DNA of 64,000 nucleotides from Gymnodinialimonas ceratoperidinii. GTDB lineage: Bacteria; Pseudomonadota; Alphaproteobacteria; Rhodobacterales; Rhodobacteraceae. Each line of letters begins with the position of its first letter. The stretch's first letter is position 1. The translations under genes and the position numbers were made by a program. This document shows positions 1-7,637 of the stretch, piece after piece. The DNA lies in assembly GCF_019297855.1 (NCBI RefSeq), contig NZ_CP079194.1, positions 2,219,501 through 2,283,500 of the forward strand, in the 5' to 3' direction. The notes under the pieces were generated by a model. It made no database searches. It was given only the letters and a program-made list of their open reading frames with translations, and was not told where the DNA came from.

Positions 1-251
1 GACGCGGTGAACCCGAGGAAGATGAACACCGTCGACAGGCCCAGAACGAAGAACACGGCCGCCAGCAGAGCCTTGCGCCGCGACGCCTGCGCCTCGCTCT
101 GCAACTCCGCCATGGAGATCCCGCCCATATAGGCCAGATAGGGCGGCACGATGGGCAACACGCAGGGGCTGAGGAAGCTCAACACGCCCGCCGTCAGCGC
201 CACGAAGATCGCCGGCAAAAGCGACGCGTCGAAGAGATCAATTCCAAACAT
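1..251 (-). CDS. ccdA: CcdA-type cytochrome c biogenesis / thiol-disulfide transporter, 5' end only
   Basis: The gene runs off the left edge; only its first 83 codons are visible. The protein starts MFGIDLFD and then shows a hydrophobic segment containing SFLSPCVLPIVPPYLAYMGG, the hallmark of the CcdA/DsbD membrane domain. The cysteine in SPCVLP is one of the redox pair that carries electrons across the inner membrane to periplasmic thioredoxin-like proteins for cytochrome c maturation. A short charged loop (QSEAQASRRK) and a second membrane helix follow, as in the family. It is divergent from the TusA-like gene. The second cysteine lies outside the window, so completeness cannot be judged. 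Confidence 0.88.
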   Translation of the reverse strand, partial: MFGIDLFDASLLPAIFVALTAGVLSFLSPCVLPIVPPYLAYMGGISMAELQSEAQASRRKALLAAVFFVLGLSTVFIFLGFTA

Positions 252-344
252 GCCCCACCCTTATGCCGCGCACGCCGCCCCGTCACGAGGCGATACGGTC
301 ACATTCCCGTGGACGCCAAGCACCCCGCGCCCTATTCCGAGCCC

Positions 345-563
345 ATGCAAGATATCGACGCCCGAGACCTGCTCTGTCCCCTGCCCGTCCTACGCCTCCG
401 CAAGGCACTGGCCAAGGCCCCGTCCGGCGCCACGCTGCGCCTGATTGCCACCGATCCCGCGGCGCTCATCGACGTGCCACATTTTTGCGCCGAGCAAGGC
501 CACAGCTTCATCGAAGCCACGCCGCACGGGAACGGCGCCACCGCCTACATCGTCCGCAAATAA
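345..563 (+). CDS. tusA: TusA/SirA-family sulfur carrier protein
   Basis: This is a 72-residue cytoplasmic protein when read from the ATG at 345. It opens MQDIDARDLLCPLPVLRLRK, matching the TusA signature in which the cysteine of the CPxP motif (Cys11) carries persulfide sulfur for thiolation or other sulfur-transfer reactions. Its length is normal for the family. A GTG at 309 would add 12 residues (DAKHPAPYSEP), but the family normally starts just before the DxRxxxCP motif, so the ATG is preferred. The gene is divergent from ccdA, so both neighbours act on thiol or sulfur chemistry. The sulfur acceptor cannot be told from sequence. Confidence 0.85.
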   Translation: MQDIDARDLLCPLPVLRLRKALAKAPSGATLRLIATDPAALIDVPHFCAEQGHSFIEATPHGNGATAYIVRK

Positions 564-590
564 TCGCCGCGCGGCGCGATCAGCCGCACC

Positions 591-638
591 GCTCCCCTTC
601 ATCTTGGCCAATATAACTCAATTCCCCGGCCCGCGCCA
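591..638 (+). repeat. dispersed intergenic repeat, copy A (5' box only)
   Basis: The box CTTCATCTTGGCCAATATAA (597-616), continuing ACTC and followed by CCCCGG, is almost the same as copy B at 5411. This copy lacks the GGGGCAGCGCCCC hairpin found in the three others. It sits between the convergent 3' ends of the TusA-like gene and potA. Confidence 0.6.
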
Positions 639-660
639 AACGCTGCGCGTCGCGACGATA

Positions 661-1752
661 TTACCCGTCGAAGGCCACGATGGCGCGCGGGTCCCAGGCC
701 ACGCGCGTGCGGGCGCCCACGTCCAGAACATCGCGCCCCACCACGTTGCGCATCGAGATTCGCACCGGTGCCTCGGCGCCCTCGAGCCGGACGTCGTAAT
801 AGGTCATGTCGCCGTAGTAGACGACCTCGTCGATCACCCCTTGGGTCTCCCGCGACCGAGCCACTTCCCCGTCATAGAGGATCGAGAGCGTCTCGGGCCG
901 CAGGCCGACCGAGCAGGCCCCCGATAGCGGGCCGCTCGGCATTTGCGCGGGCTCCAGCGCCATGGTCCCGAGACCGGCCACGCTGACGCCCTCTCCGGTC
1001 GCATGGGCGGGCAGGAAATTCATCACCCCGATGAAGTCCGCCACGCGCCGATTCGCGGGGCGCCGGTAGAGCACTTCGGGATCGTCGAGCTGCGCGATCT
1101 CGCCCTCGAACATCACCGCGATCCGATCCGACATGACCAGCGCTTCTTCCTGATCGTGGGTTACAAGCACGAAGGTGATCCCCACTTCGCGTTGCAGCTT
1201 CATCAACTCCACCTGCATCTCTTCGCGCATCTTGCGGTCCAGCGCCGAGAGCGGCTCGTCCAGCAGCAGCACCTTCGGCTTCAGGATCAACGCACGCGCC
1301 AGTGCCACCCGTTGCCGCTGCCCGCCCGAGAGCGCATGGGCCGCGCGACCGCCATAGGAGCCGAGCCCCACCATCTCCAGCGCCTCGCCGATAGCGCGGC
1401 TCTTCTCCGCCGCCGACATCTTCGCGCGCCGCAGGCCGAAGCCCACGTTTTGCGCCACGCTCAGATGCGGGAAGATCGCATAGCTCTGGAACACCATATT
1501 GGTGGGCCGCAGGTTCGGCGGCACCCCGGCCATGTCCTTGCCCGAGAGCGAGATCACGCCCGAGGAAATCTCCTCGAACCCTGCAATGGCGCGCAGCAGC
1601 GTGGTCTTGCCGCAACCCGACGGCCCAAGCAGCGAGAAGAATTCGCCCGCCCCGATCTCGGCGGTGATGTCGCGCAGCGCGTGATAATCGCCGTAATACT
1701 TGTGCACCCCTGACAGGGTGATCAGCGGCTCTCGGGATGTCTTGAGGCTCAT
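661..1752 (-). CDS. potA: Spermidine/putrescine-type ABC transporter ATP-binding protein
   Basis: This 363-residue protein is the cytoplasmic ATPase that powers the PotB-PotC importer. The Walker A motif GPSGCGKT is at residues 43-50, the signature LSGGQRQR at 141-148, and Walker B LLLDEP ends at about 167, followed by SALD and the H-loop VTHDQEEAL. The region after residue 240 is the regulatory OB/TOBE part typical of PotA/MalK-like ATPases. It is last in a tightly coupled operon: its ATG overlaps the potC stop by four bases (ATGA). Substrate assignment rests on family likeness and on the speH gene nearby; other small cations or iron are possible. Confidence 0.88.
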   Translation of the reverse strand: MSLKTSREPLITLSGVHKYYGDYHALRDITAEIGAGEFFSLLGPSGCGKTTLLRAIAGFEEISSGVISLSGKDMAGVPPNLRPTNMVFQSYAIFPHLSVAQNVGFGLRRAKMSAAEKSRAIGEALEMVGLGSYGGRAAHALSGGQRQRVALARALILKPKVLLLDEPLSALDRKMREEMQVELMKLQREVGITFVLVTHDQEEALVMSDRIAVMFEGEIAQLDDPEVLYRRPANRRVADFIGVMNFLPAHATGEGVSVAGLGTMALEPAQMPSGPLSGACSVGLRPETLSILYDGEVARSRETQGVIDEVVYYGDMTYYDVRLEGAEAPVRISMRNVVGRDVLDVGARTRVAWDPRAIVAFDG

Positions 1753-2555
1753 AAGAACCCTCCGGCGTCAGTGTGCCCCGCGCGGCGCAAGCCCCGGCGG
1801 CGGAAGATGTCGGCCACGATCAGCAGGATGATCGAGAGGGCCACGAGGATGGTGCCGAGCGCCATGACCACCGGAAGCCGCGCCGGGAAACGCAACTGCC
1901 CCCAGAGGTAGACCGGCAGGGTCGGCTCATTGCCCGACAGGAAGAAGGCGATGATGAATTCGTCCAGCGATATGATGAAACAGATCAGCATCGAGGCGAT
2001 GATCCCAGGCGTGACCAGCGGCAGGATGATCAACCGGAACGCGCCCGCCCGGGTCTCGCCCAGATCGATCGCGGCCTCTTCCAGGCTCTGGTCGAGGCCC
2101 GCGAAGCTGCCCTGCAGGATCGCAATGGCAAAGGGCATGCAGAGCAACGTATGGCCGCCGATGATCGTATAGATCGAAGTATCGAGCCCCAGTTGCATCA
2201 GAACCACCAGCAGGGAGATCGCCACGATAACCTCGGGCAGCACCAGCGGCAGCATGATGAAGCCCATGATGCCCGCCTTCAGCGGAAAGTCATACCGCGT
2301 CGCCGCCCGCGCCGCGAAGAGGCCAAGACAGGTCGAGAGCACCGCCACCGACACCGCGATGATCAGCGAATTGAGCGTCGCCTCGTGGAGCGCCGGGATC
2401 GTACGCAACTCCGCGAACCAGCCCCAGGTAAAGCCTTGCAGCGGGAAGGCGATCACCGTGCCGTCGTTGAAGGCGAAGATCGGCAACAACAGGATCGGCG
2501 CGTAGAGGAAGATCAGGTAAAGCACGGCAAAGACACCGAGGGCGGACAGTCTCAT
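1749..2555 (-). CDS. potC: Spermidine/putrescine-type ABC transporter permease, PotC-like
   Basis: This 268-residue inner-membrane permease has six predicted hydrophobic segments and begins MRLSALGVFAVLYLIFLYAP. The EAA loop that docks the ATPase is seen as EEAAIDLGETRAGAFRLIIL. The open frame extends 42 codons upstream, but that stretch is out-of-character arginine-rich sequence inside potB. The ATG at 2555 overlaps the potB stop as ATGA, so it is chosen. Its position between potB and potA supports a complete inner-membrane transporter. Confidence 0.9.
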   Translation of the reverse strand: MRLSALGVFAVLYLIFLYAPILLLPIFAFNDGTVIAFPLQGFTWGWFAELRTIPALHEATLNSLIIAVSVAVLSTCLGLFAARAATRYDFPLKAGIMGFIMLPLVLPEVIVAISLLVVLMQLGLDTSIYTIIGGHTLLCMPFAIAILQGSFAGLDQSLEEAAIDLGETRAGAFRLIILPLVTPGIIASMLICFIISLDEFIIAFFLSGNEPTLPVYLWGQLRFPARLPVVMALGTILVALSIILLIVADIFRRRGLRRAGHTDAGGFL

Positions 2556-3616
2556 ATTCCCCACCGTCCTTTCGGCACGAAAACGGCAATGGCGATGGCA
2601 CCGCCGCCCATGATCGCCGCCATCAACCCGAGGCTCCCTGCCGGGCCGAAGACGTCGTGGCCTTTTGTCAGCAGCCACCAAAGCAAGCCAATGTCGATCA
2701 CAGCCGCCAGCGCCGCCGCGCCCGTCCCGGTCAGCCCCCCACCCAAACGGTCGCTCAAATGGACCCAGAACCGCACCCGCATGATCCCCCAGGCCAGCGT
2801 CAGTGTGACCGACGCCATGGCAAAGACCGCCAGCGTCGCCCCCATCGGCCGGTTCGAGAGGTCGAAGATCTGCACATAGATCATGTTGGCGATCATCGTG
2901 CCGCCCGATCCCCCGACGAGCCGGGGCGTCACGTAGTCCCCTACCGTGGGAATGAAGACGATGAGCACGGCGGCCAGCACCCCCGGCATGGCCAGCGGCA
3001 GGGTGACGCGCATAAAGGTCATCACCGTCGCCTCCCCCAGATCCCGCGCCGCCTCCAGCAGGCTGCGGTCGATCTTCTCAAGGCTCACGAAAATCGGCAG
3101 GATCGCGAAGGGCGCAAAGGCATGGGCCAGCGTGATGATCACGGCATTGGCGTTATAGAGGATGAACGACAGCGGCTGATCGATGATGCCCAATCCCATG
3201 AGCGTTCCGTTCACCGGTCCGTCGTAGGCGAGGATCACCCGCCAGAGGAAGATGCGGATCAGGTAGCTGGTCCAGAACGGAATGGTGATCAGGAAAAGCC
3301 AGAGCGCCTTCCGCTCGGGCCGCACCTTGAAGCTGATGAAATAGGCGATCGGGAAGGCCAGCACGACCGTCACCGCCGTCACGCTCGCCGAGATCCTGAG
3401 GCTCCGCAACATCAGCGCGCGGTAGAGCGGATCGGTCAGCGCCTCGCGGTAGTTCTCCAGCGTCAGCGTGCGGTCGATGGTCAGGAAGTTCTGCGTCCAG
3501 AAGCTGAACAGGATGATCGTCAGCAGCGGCACCGCCAGCAGCAACAGCGCGTAGATCAACGCCGGGCTGACAATGATCAGCCCCTGCTTGGCGTCATTCG
3601 TCAAGCCGCGTGCCAT
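2552..3616 (-). CDS. potB: Spermidine/putrescine-type ABC transporter permease, PotB-like
   Basis: This 354-residue permease starts MARGLTNDAKQGLIIVSPAL. It has multiple membrane segments and the EAA loop LEAARDLGEATVMTFMRVTL. It is longer than typical PotB (about 275-300) because of a C-terminal extension of two or three extra hydrophobic segments (DIGLLWWLLTKGHDVFGPAG and onward). It is the first gene of potBCA. No periplasmic binding protein (potD) precedes it; the next gene upstream is rpsI, so the solute-binding partner must be elsewhere. Confidence 0.87.
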   Translation of the reverse strand: MARGLTNDAKQGLIIVSPALIYALLLLAVPLLTIILFSFWTQNFLTIDRTLTLENYREALTDPLYRALMLRSLRISASVTAVTVVLAFPIAYFISFKVRPERKALWLFLITIPFWTSYLIRIFLWRVILAYDGPVNGTLMGLGIIDQPLSFILYNANAVIITLAHAFAPFAILPIFVSLEKIDRSLLEAARDLGEATVMTFMRVTLPLAMPGVLAAVLIVFIPTVGDYVTPRLVGGSGGTMIANMIYVQIFDLSNRPMGATLAVFAMASVTLTLAWGIMRVRFWVHLSDRLGGGLTGTGAAALAAVIDIGLLWWLLTKGHDVFGPAGSLGLMAAIMGGGAIAIAVFVPKGRWGI

Positions 3617-3729
3617 ATGGTGAAAAGCTCCCCCTCGTCCTGCCGCCACGATTGCCCGTCGCGCATTCCGACACAAGAGGTTTCGCCACACCGCGCGGGC
3701 GATACAGACCTTGCCTGAGCGTCAGGCAC

Positions 3730-3756
3730 AAAAAAAGCGCGACCGAAGCCGCGCTT
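3730..3756 (-). terminator. Rho-independent terminator of the rplM-rpsI operon
   Basis: Read on the minus strand, the sequence forms AAGCGCGGC, a TTCG loop and GTCGCGCTT, a 9-bp stem with one G-U wobble and a cUUCGg tetraloop. A run of T follows directly. It begins 24 bases after the rpsI stop. Confidence 0.9.
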
Positions 3757-3780
3757 GATTTGATCTCGATATGCCAGCGA

Positions 3781-4275
3781 TCAGCGCTTGGAGAACTGGA
3801 AGCTCTTACGGGCTTTCGCCTTACCGAACTTCTTCCGCTCGACAACGCGGCTGTCGCGGGTCAGGAAGCCTGCCGCTTTCAGGGCACCACGCAGGGAGGG
3901 CTCGTAAAGCTGCAGCGCCTTGGAGACACCGTGGCGCACCGCGCCAGCCTGGCCGGAAAGGCCACCGCCCTTGACGGTTGCCATGACGTCGAACTCGCCT
4001 TCCACACCGGCAACGGTGAAGGGCTGGCGCAGCATCATCTGCAGAACCGGGCGCGCGAAGTAGGCGGGCATGTCCTTGCCGTTGACGGTGATCTTGCCGG
4101 AGCCGGGCTTGATCCAGACGCGGGCGACCGCGTCCTTGCGCTTGCCGGTGGCGTAAGAGCGGCCAAGCGCGTCGCGCTGCGGCTCACGGGTGATGGTCTC
4201 GGCGGCAGGCGCTGCTGCGTCAACGCCCTCGACAGAGCCTTTGAGCTCTTCGAGCGATGTCAGGGTCTCGGCCAT
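3781..4275 (-). CDS. rpsI: 30S ribosomal protein S9
   Basis: This 164-residue protein of the small ribosomal subunit has a C-terminal tail ([17 protein letters not shown]) of the basic type that reaches the P-site tRNA. The core contains [20 protein letters not shown] and [19 protein letters not shown]. An acidic N-terminal extension of about 35 residues ([17 protein letters not shown]) precedes the core, as is usual in alphaproteobacteria. Its ATG overlaps the rplM TAA by one base (TAATG), so the two are translationally coupled. A strong terminator follows. Confidence 0.98.
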   Translation of the reverse strand: MAETLTSLEELKGSVEGVDAAAPAAETITREPQRDALGRSYATGKRKDAVARVWIKPGSGKITVNGKDMPAYFARPVLQMMLRQPFTVAGVEGEFDVMATVKGGGLSGQAGAVRHGVSKALQLYEPSLRGALKAAGFLTRDSRVVERKKFGKAKARKSFQFSKR

Positions 4276-4739
4276 TATTTCGCTCCCCGTGTGTTCTTGG
4301 AGTTCATCGACGCAACGTCGAGAACGATTGGATCCTGGGCTTCATGGGGATGCTCGGCACCCGCATAGACGCGCAGGTTGGTCATCTGCTGGCGCGACAG
4401 CTTGCCGCCGGGCAGCATGCGCTTGACGGCCTGCATCAGCACACGCTCAGGGTACTTGCCCTCGAGGATCTGGCCGGTGGTGCGGGACTTGATGCCGCCC
4501 GGGTAGCCGGTGTGCCAGTAGTTCGGCTTGTCGCGCTTGTTGCCCGTCACCTGCACCTTGTCGGCGTTGATGACGATGACATTGTCGCCCATGTCCATGG
4601 ACGGCGTGAAGGACGGCTTGTGCTTGCCGCGAAGACGCATGGCGATGACCGACGCGAGACGGCCCAGAACAACGCCCTCGGCGTCGATCAGGATCCATTT
4701 CTTGTCGATATCTGCCGGCGTGGCAGAGAAGGTTTTCAT
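4275..4739 (-). CDS. rplM: 50S ribosomal protein L13
   Basis: This 154-residue large-subunit protein begins [20 protein letters not shown]. The conserved core [20 protein letters not shown] and [11 protein letters not shown] is present. The start at 4739 is backed by the Shine-Dalgarno AAGGAAA about seven bases upstream; the longer open frame above it has no family similarity. The operon is rplM-rpsI, as in most bacteria. Confidence 0.98.
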   Translation of the reverse strand: MKTFSATPADIDKKWILIDAEGVVLGRLASVIAMRLRGKHKPSFTPSMDMGDNVIVINADKVQVTGNKRDKPNYWHTGYPGGIKSRTTGQILEGKYPERVLMQAVKRMLPGGKLSRQQMTNLRVYAGAEHPHEAQDPIVLDVASMNSKNTRGAK

Positions 4740-4818
4740 CGGTATTTTCCTTACGGGTCGGCGCCAGCGGCACCAAAGAAAAACGAAAGAGGGCAGCCGC
4801 CCCCTCAACATGCCTGTC

Positions 4819-4845
4819 TTCTAAGCATTCCACCGCCCGCGTCAA
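4819..4845 (-). promoter_or_regulatory. candidate rplM promoter
   Basis: On the minus strand, TTGACG (4840-4845) and TTAGAA (4819-4824) are separated by 15 bases, about 80 bases upstream of the rplM start. The -35 box is good, while the -10 box and spacing are only fair. Confidence 0.35.
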
Positions 4846-4994
4846 GGCCCGTCACCACCCCAAAACACTGCAATAACAAATACTTACAATTAAGGTATCA
4901 TTTTACCCCATTCAATCCGGCCCTTTTTCCCTTGCGTCACACCCATACGCATTTCCCCTTGCAGCTCATACCGCGCCACGCCCATCTTCCCTTC

Positions 4995-5399
4995 ATGACG
5001 CATTTGCCCCCGAACGACCCGCCGCAAGCTACCCACCTGACCCACAAGGGTGCCGAGACCTATGCGGGCACCCATCTGATCATCGACATCCATGAAGGCC
5101 GGAACCTCGACGACCCGGAGATCATCGAGCAGGCCATGCGCGACGCCACGCAGGCCACCGGCGCCACGCTCCTGCACCTCCACAGCCATCGCTTCAGCCC
5201 CCAGGGCGTCACCGGCATCGCGGTCCTCGCGGAATCCCACATCGCCTGCCATACGTGGCCCGAGATCGGCTACGGCGCGTTCGACATCTTCATGTGCGGC
5301 AACACCGACCCCCACGCCGCCATCCCGATCCTGAAAGCGGCCTTTGAAACCGAGGCCATAACGATCCGCGAATTGCACCGCGGCGCGGCGCCGGGCTGA
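4995..5399 (+). CDS. speH: S-adenosylmethionine decarboxylase proenzyme (class 1B, pyruvoyl type)
   Basis: This 134-residue protein supplies decarboxylated SAM, the aminopropyl donor for spermidine synthesis. The self-cleavage site is AESHIACHTWPE, where Ser81 would become the pyruvoyl group. His86 and Cys101 (IFMCGN) have the same +5 and +20 spacing from the cleavage serine as in the prokaryotic enzymes. Length is normal. The upstream part of the long open frame is only the antisense of rplM, so the ATG at 4995 is used. No spermidine synthase is in the window. The polyamine-type importer potBCA lies about 1.4 kb away. Confidence 0.95.
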   Translation: MTHLPPNDPPQATHLTHKGAETYAGTHLIIDIHEGRNLDDPEIIEQAMRDATQATGATLLHLHSHRFSPQGVTGIAVLAESHIACHTWPEIGYGAFDIFMCGNTDPHAAIPILKAAFETEAITIRELHRGAAPG

Positions 5400-5400
5400 C

Positions 5401-5500
5401 CTGCTCCCTGCTTCATCTTGGCCGATACAACTCCGGGGTAGGCGCGCTTTTCCGCAAGGAAAAACCGCCAAGGGGCAGCGCCCCTTCAGCGCCTCGCAAG
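5401..5500 (+). repeat. dispersed intergenic repeat, copy B
   Basis: The 5' box CTTCATCTTGGCCGATACAA (5411-5430) runs into ACTCCGGGG. The 3' hairpin AAGGGGC-AGC-GCCCCTT is at 5470-5486. The element fills the space between the convergent 3' ends of speH and the thioesterase gene, so it may end transcripts from both sides. Confidence 0.65.
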
Positions 5501-5533
5501 GGGCGCCATCAAGGACTCACCCCGGCGCCCGCC

Positions 5534-5953
5534 TCATTTCGGCGGCATCGAATAGGTCATGGAGGCCCGCGCAACAGGCTCCTCCATGCCATCCGAAAAG
5601 ATCAGGCACTCGCCCACGGCCAGAACGCGACCAATCTTCAGCAGCCGACATTCGCAAATCAGATCCGCACCGAACGCGGGCTTGCGCATGAAATCGAACG
5701 AGCCGCCGGTCGTGACGGCAAGCGCCTCACGGCCCTTCATCGCCAGCACCGCAATGTAGACCGAGACATCGGCCAGCGCGAACATCGCGGGCCCCGAGAC
5801 CGTGCCCCCGGGGCGCAGATGACGCTCCGCCACGGGCATCCGCACCCGCACGGCACGCTCCTCCACCGCTTCGATCACGAAATCGCCCCTGACTTGCGGG
5901 AAAACCTCGTCCAGGTAACTTGCGATCTCTTCGGCCTGCATCATGACGCCCAC
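5534..5953 (-). CDS. PaaI-family hotdog-fold thioesterase
   Basis: This protein of about 139 residues is of the hotdog acyl-CoA thioesterase type. The region RHLRPGGTVSGPAMFALADV matches the active-site helix of PaaI-like enzymes, with an Asp in place near the end of the helix. The GTG at 5953 has a GGGGGGAAG Shine-Dalgarno a few bases upstream; the ATG at 5944 is an alternative three codons in. It is divergent from an enoyl-CoA hydratase gene, so a role in acyl-CoA turnover is a reasonable inference. The substrate is unknown. Confidence 0.85.
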   Translation of the reverse strand: MGVMMQAEEIASYLDEVFPQVRGDFVIEAVEERAVRVRMPVAERHLRPGGTVSGPAMFALADVSVYIAVLAMKGREALAVTTGGSFDFMRKPAFGADLICECRLLKIGRVLAVGECLIFSDGMEEPVARASMTYSMPPK

Positions 5954-6025
5954 GGCGCTTCCCCCCGTCCTGTTTGGCGGCTACCTTTTCCAAAACCTCA
6001 TGGCAGCGCAAGGGAGGCCCGCCAT

Positions 6026-6823
6026 ATGTCCGATCCATTGGTGATCCGCGAGGATCGCGGCCCGACCACCCATCTCACGCTGAACTCGCCGGGCAACCTC
6101 AACGCGCTCTCCGACGAGATGCTGGCGGCGTTGCAAGACGCGCTGGACAGGCTCGCCGAGGACACCGGACAGCGGGTCATCATCCTGAAAGGCGCGGGCC
6201 GGGTGTTCTGCGCGGGCCATGACCTCAAGCAGATGCAGGCGGCGCGCCAGGATGAGGACGACGGCGCCCGTGCCTGGAAGGACCTCTTCGATCGCTGTTC
6301 GACGCTGATGCAGACCCTGCCCCGCCTGCCGCAACCGGTCATCGCGCAGGTCCATGGGCTGGCTGCTGCGGCAGGCTGCCAACTCGTGGCCTCCTGCGAC
6401 ATGGCCGTGGCGGCGGAGGACGCGCGCTTTGGCGTCAACGGCGTCAACATCGGCCTCTTCTGCTCCACCCCCATGGTGGCGCTCAGCCGCGTCATGCCGC
6501 GCAAGCAGGTGTTCGAAATGCTGACCACCGGCGAATTCCTCGATGCCGCGCGTGCGCGCGAGGTTGGCCTGATCAACCGCGTCGCGCCGTCCGATGAACT
6601 GGACGCAGCAACACAGGAACTCGCCGAAACCGTGGCCGCCAAGCTCTCGTCTGCGGTGCGCATCGGCAAACGCGCCTTCTACGAGCAGGCCGACCTGACG
6701 ATCGAGGCCGCCTATGCGCTCACCGGCGAGGTGATGGTCACCAACATGCTCGATCACAACACCGAGGAGGGAATCTCGGCCTTTCTCGAGAAACGCCCTC
6801 CCAATTGGCGCAGATCTGAGTGA
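6026..6823 (+). CDS. Enoyl-CoA hydratase / isomerase family protein
   Basis: This 265-residue crotonase-fold protein would act on acyl-CoA in the cytoplasm. The oxyanion-hole segments are GRVFCAGHDLKQM and HGLAAAAGCQLVASCDMAVA. The second active-site acid position falls in the GVNGVNIGLFCSTPMVALSR region, so isomerase or other crotonase chemistry cannot be excluded. The ATG at 6026 has a perfect AGGGAGG nine bases upstream. The next gene starts 32 bases downstream, so the two may be co-transcribed. Confidence 0.88.
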   Translation: MSDPLVIREDRGPTTHLTLNSPGNLNALSDEMLAALQDALDRLAEDTGQRVIILKGAGRVFCAGHDLKQMQAARQDEDDGARAWKDLFDRCSTLMQTLPRLPQPVIAQVHGLAAAAGCQLVASCDMAVAAEDARFGVNGVNIGLFCSTPMVALSRVMPRKQVFEMLTTGEFLDAARAREVGLINRVAPSDELDAATQELAETVAAKLSSAVRIGKRAFYEQADLTIEAAYALTGEVMVTNMLDHNTEEGISAFLEKRPPNWRRSE

Positions 6824-6855
6824 CCCTTTCCTCGCACGACACGGGGGAAAGACAG

Positions 6856-7581
6856 ATGATCAGATTTTTCAGCCTTGCCGCAGGCTTGGCAATCGCGGCA
6901 ACCGGCGCGCAAGCCCAGGGCTTCGACGGCGCAACCTTCGGGCTTCACACGACGAGTGTTGAGGTCGAGGATCTGGGTGATTTCACCCTGCTCAGCCTGT
7001 CGGGCGACGTGGCCTACAGCTTCGGCGCCCTCGGGGTGCAGGCAGGTCTCAACCGGGTGTCCGACGCCGAGGCCGATGCGGACTTCGGCACCGTGGCCGA
7101 TTACACGGGGATCGATCTGCACCTCTACCACGACGCCCGCGCAGACCTGCGCCTCGCGGTCTTCGCGTCCTTCGACGACTTCGGCGATACCGAGAGCCGC
7201 GCCCTGGGCGCCGAGGCACTCTGGACGCCCGGCAACTTCCGCCTCGAGGGCCGCGTCGCGAGCTTTCACGAGGATCCCCTGGACGGCTGGCTCTATGATT
7301 TCGCCGCCGAAGCCGAGATCGCCCCGGGGCTCTCGCCCTACCTTCGCCTGCGCCGCAACATCTATGACGGCGACAACGGCTACTATTCCCGCACGGAATT
7401 CGGCCTCTCCTACCGACCTGTCGAGACGCTGGAGATCCATGGCTCCCTGGGCAGCAGCACCAATGATTTCGGCGACGGTTACAGCGAAGCAGAAAGCACC
7501 GCCAGCATCGGTCTGCGCCTCCACTTCGGCGGCAGCGGCGACGGAACCGACCGCCTGTTCCGCTACACCGGCTTCTATTAA
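6856..7581 (+). CDS. Exported porin-like beta-barrel protein, unknown function
   Basis: This 241-residue protein starts MIRFFSLAAGLAIAATGAQA, a clear signal peptide with AQA just before the likely cleavage. The mature part is acidic and made of alternating short strands (for example LSGDVAYSFGALGVQAGL, FRLEGRVASFHED, YYSRTEFGLSYRP). It ends LFRYTGFY, with the terminal aromatic residue common in outer-membrane barrels. The ATG at 6856 has GGGGGAAAGA upstream. I do not recognise a specific family; a small outer-membrane porin is inferred from composition alone. Confidence 0.75.
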   Translation: MIRFFSLAAGLAIAATGAQAQGFDGATFGLHTTSVEVEDLGDFTLLSLSGDVAYSFGALGVQAGLNRVSDAEADADFGTVADYTGIDLHLYHDARADLRLAVFASFDDFGDTESRALGAEALWTPGNFRLEGRVASFHEDPLDGWLYDFAAEAEIAPGLSPYLRLRRNIYDGDNGYYSRTEFGLSYRPVETLEIHGSLGSSTNDFGDGYSEAESTASIGLRLHFGGSGDGTDRLFRYTGFY

Positions 7582-7612
7582 AGCTCCGAATTTCAAAGCT
7601 CCTGCCGCGTCA

Positions 7613-7634
7613 CCTCGGACCCAAGGGTCCGAGG
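7613..7634. terminator. bidirectional terminator-like hairpin
   Basis: CCTCGGACCC-AA-GGGTCCGAGG is a perfect 10-bp inverted repeat placed between two convergent genes that stop at 7581 and 7638. There is no T run on either side, so it is a hairpin of terminator type without the usual tail. Confidence 0.5.
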
Positions 7635-7637
7635 CTC

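Noticed and set aside
4740..4994. SAM riboswitch ahead of speH
   Set aside because: Only an A/T-richer stretch is seen; no paired elements of a known SAM riboswitch class could be drawn.
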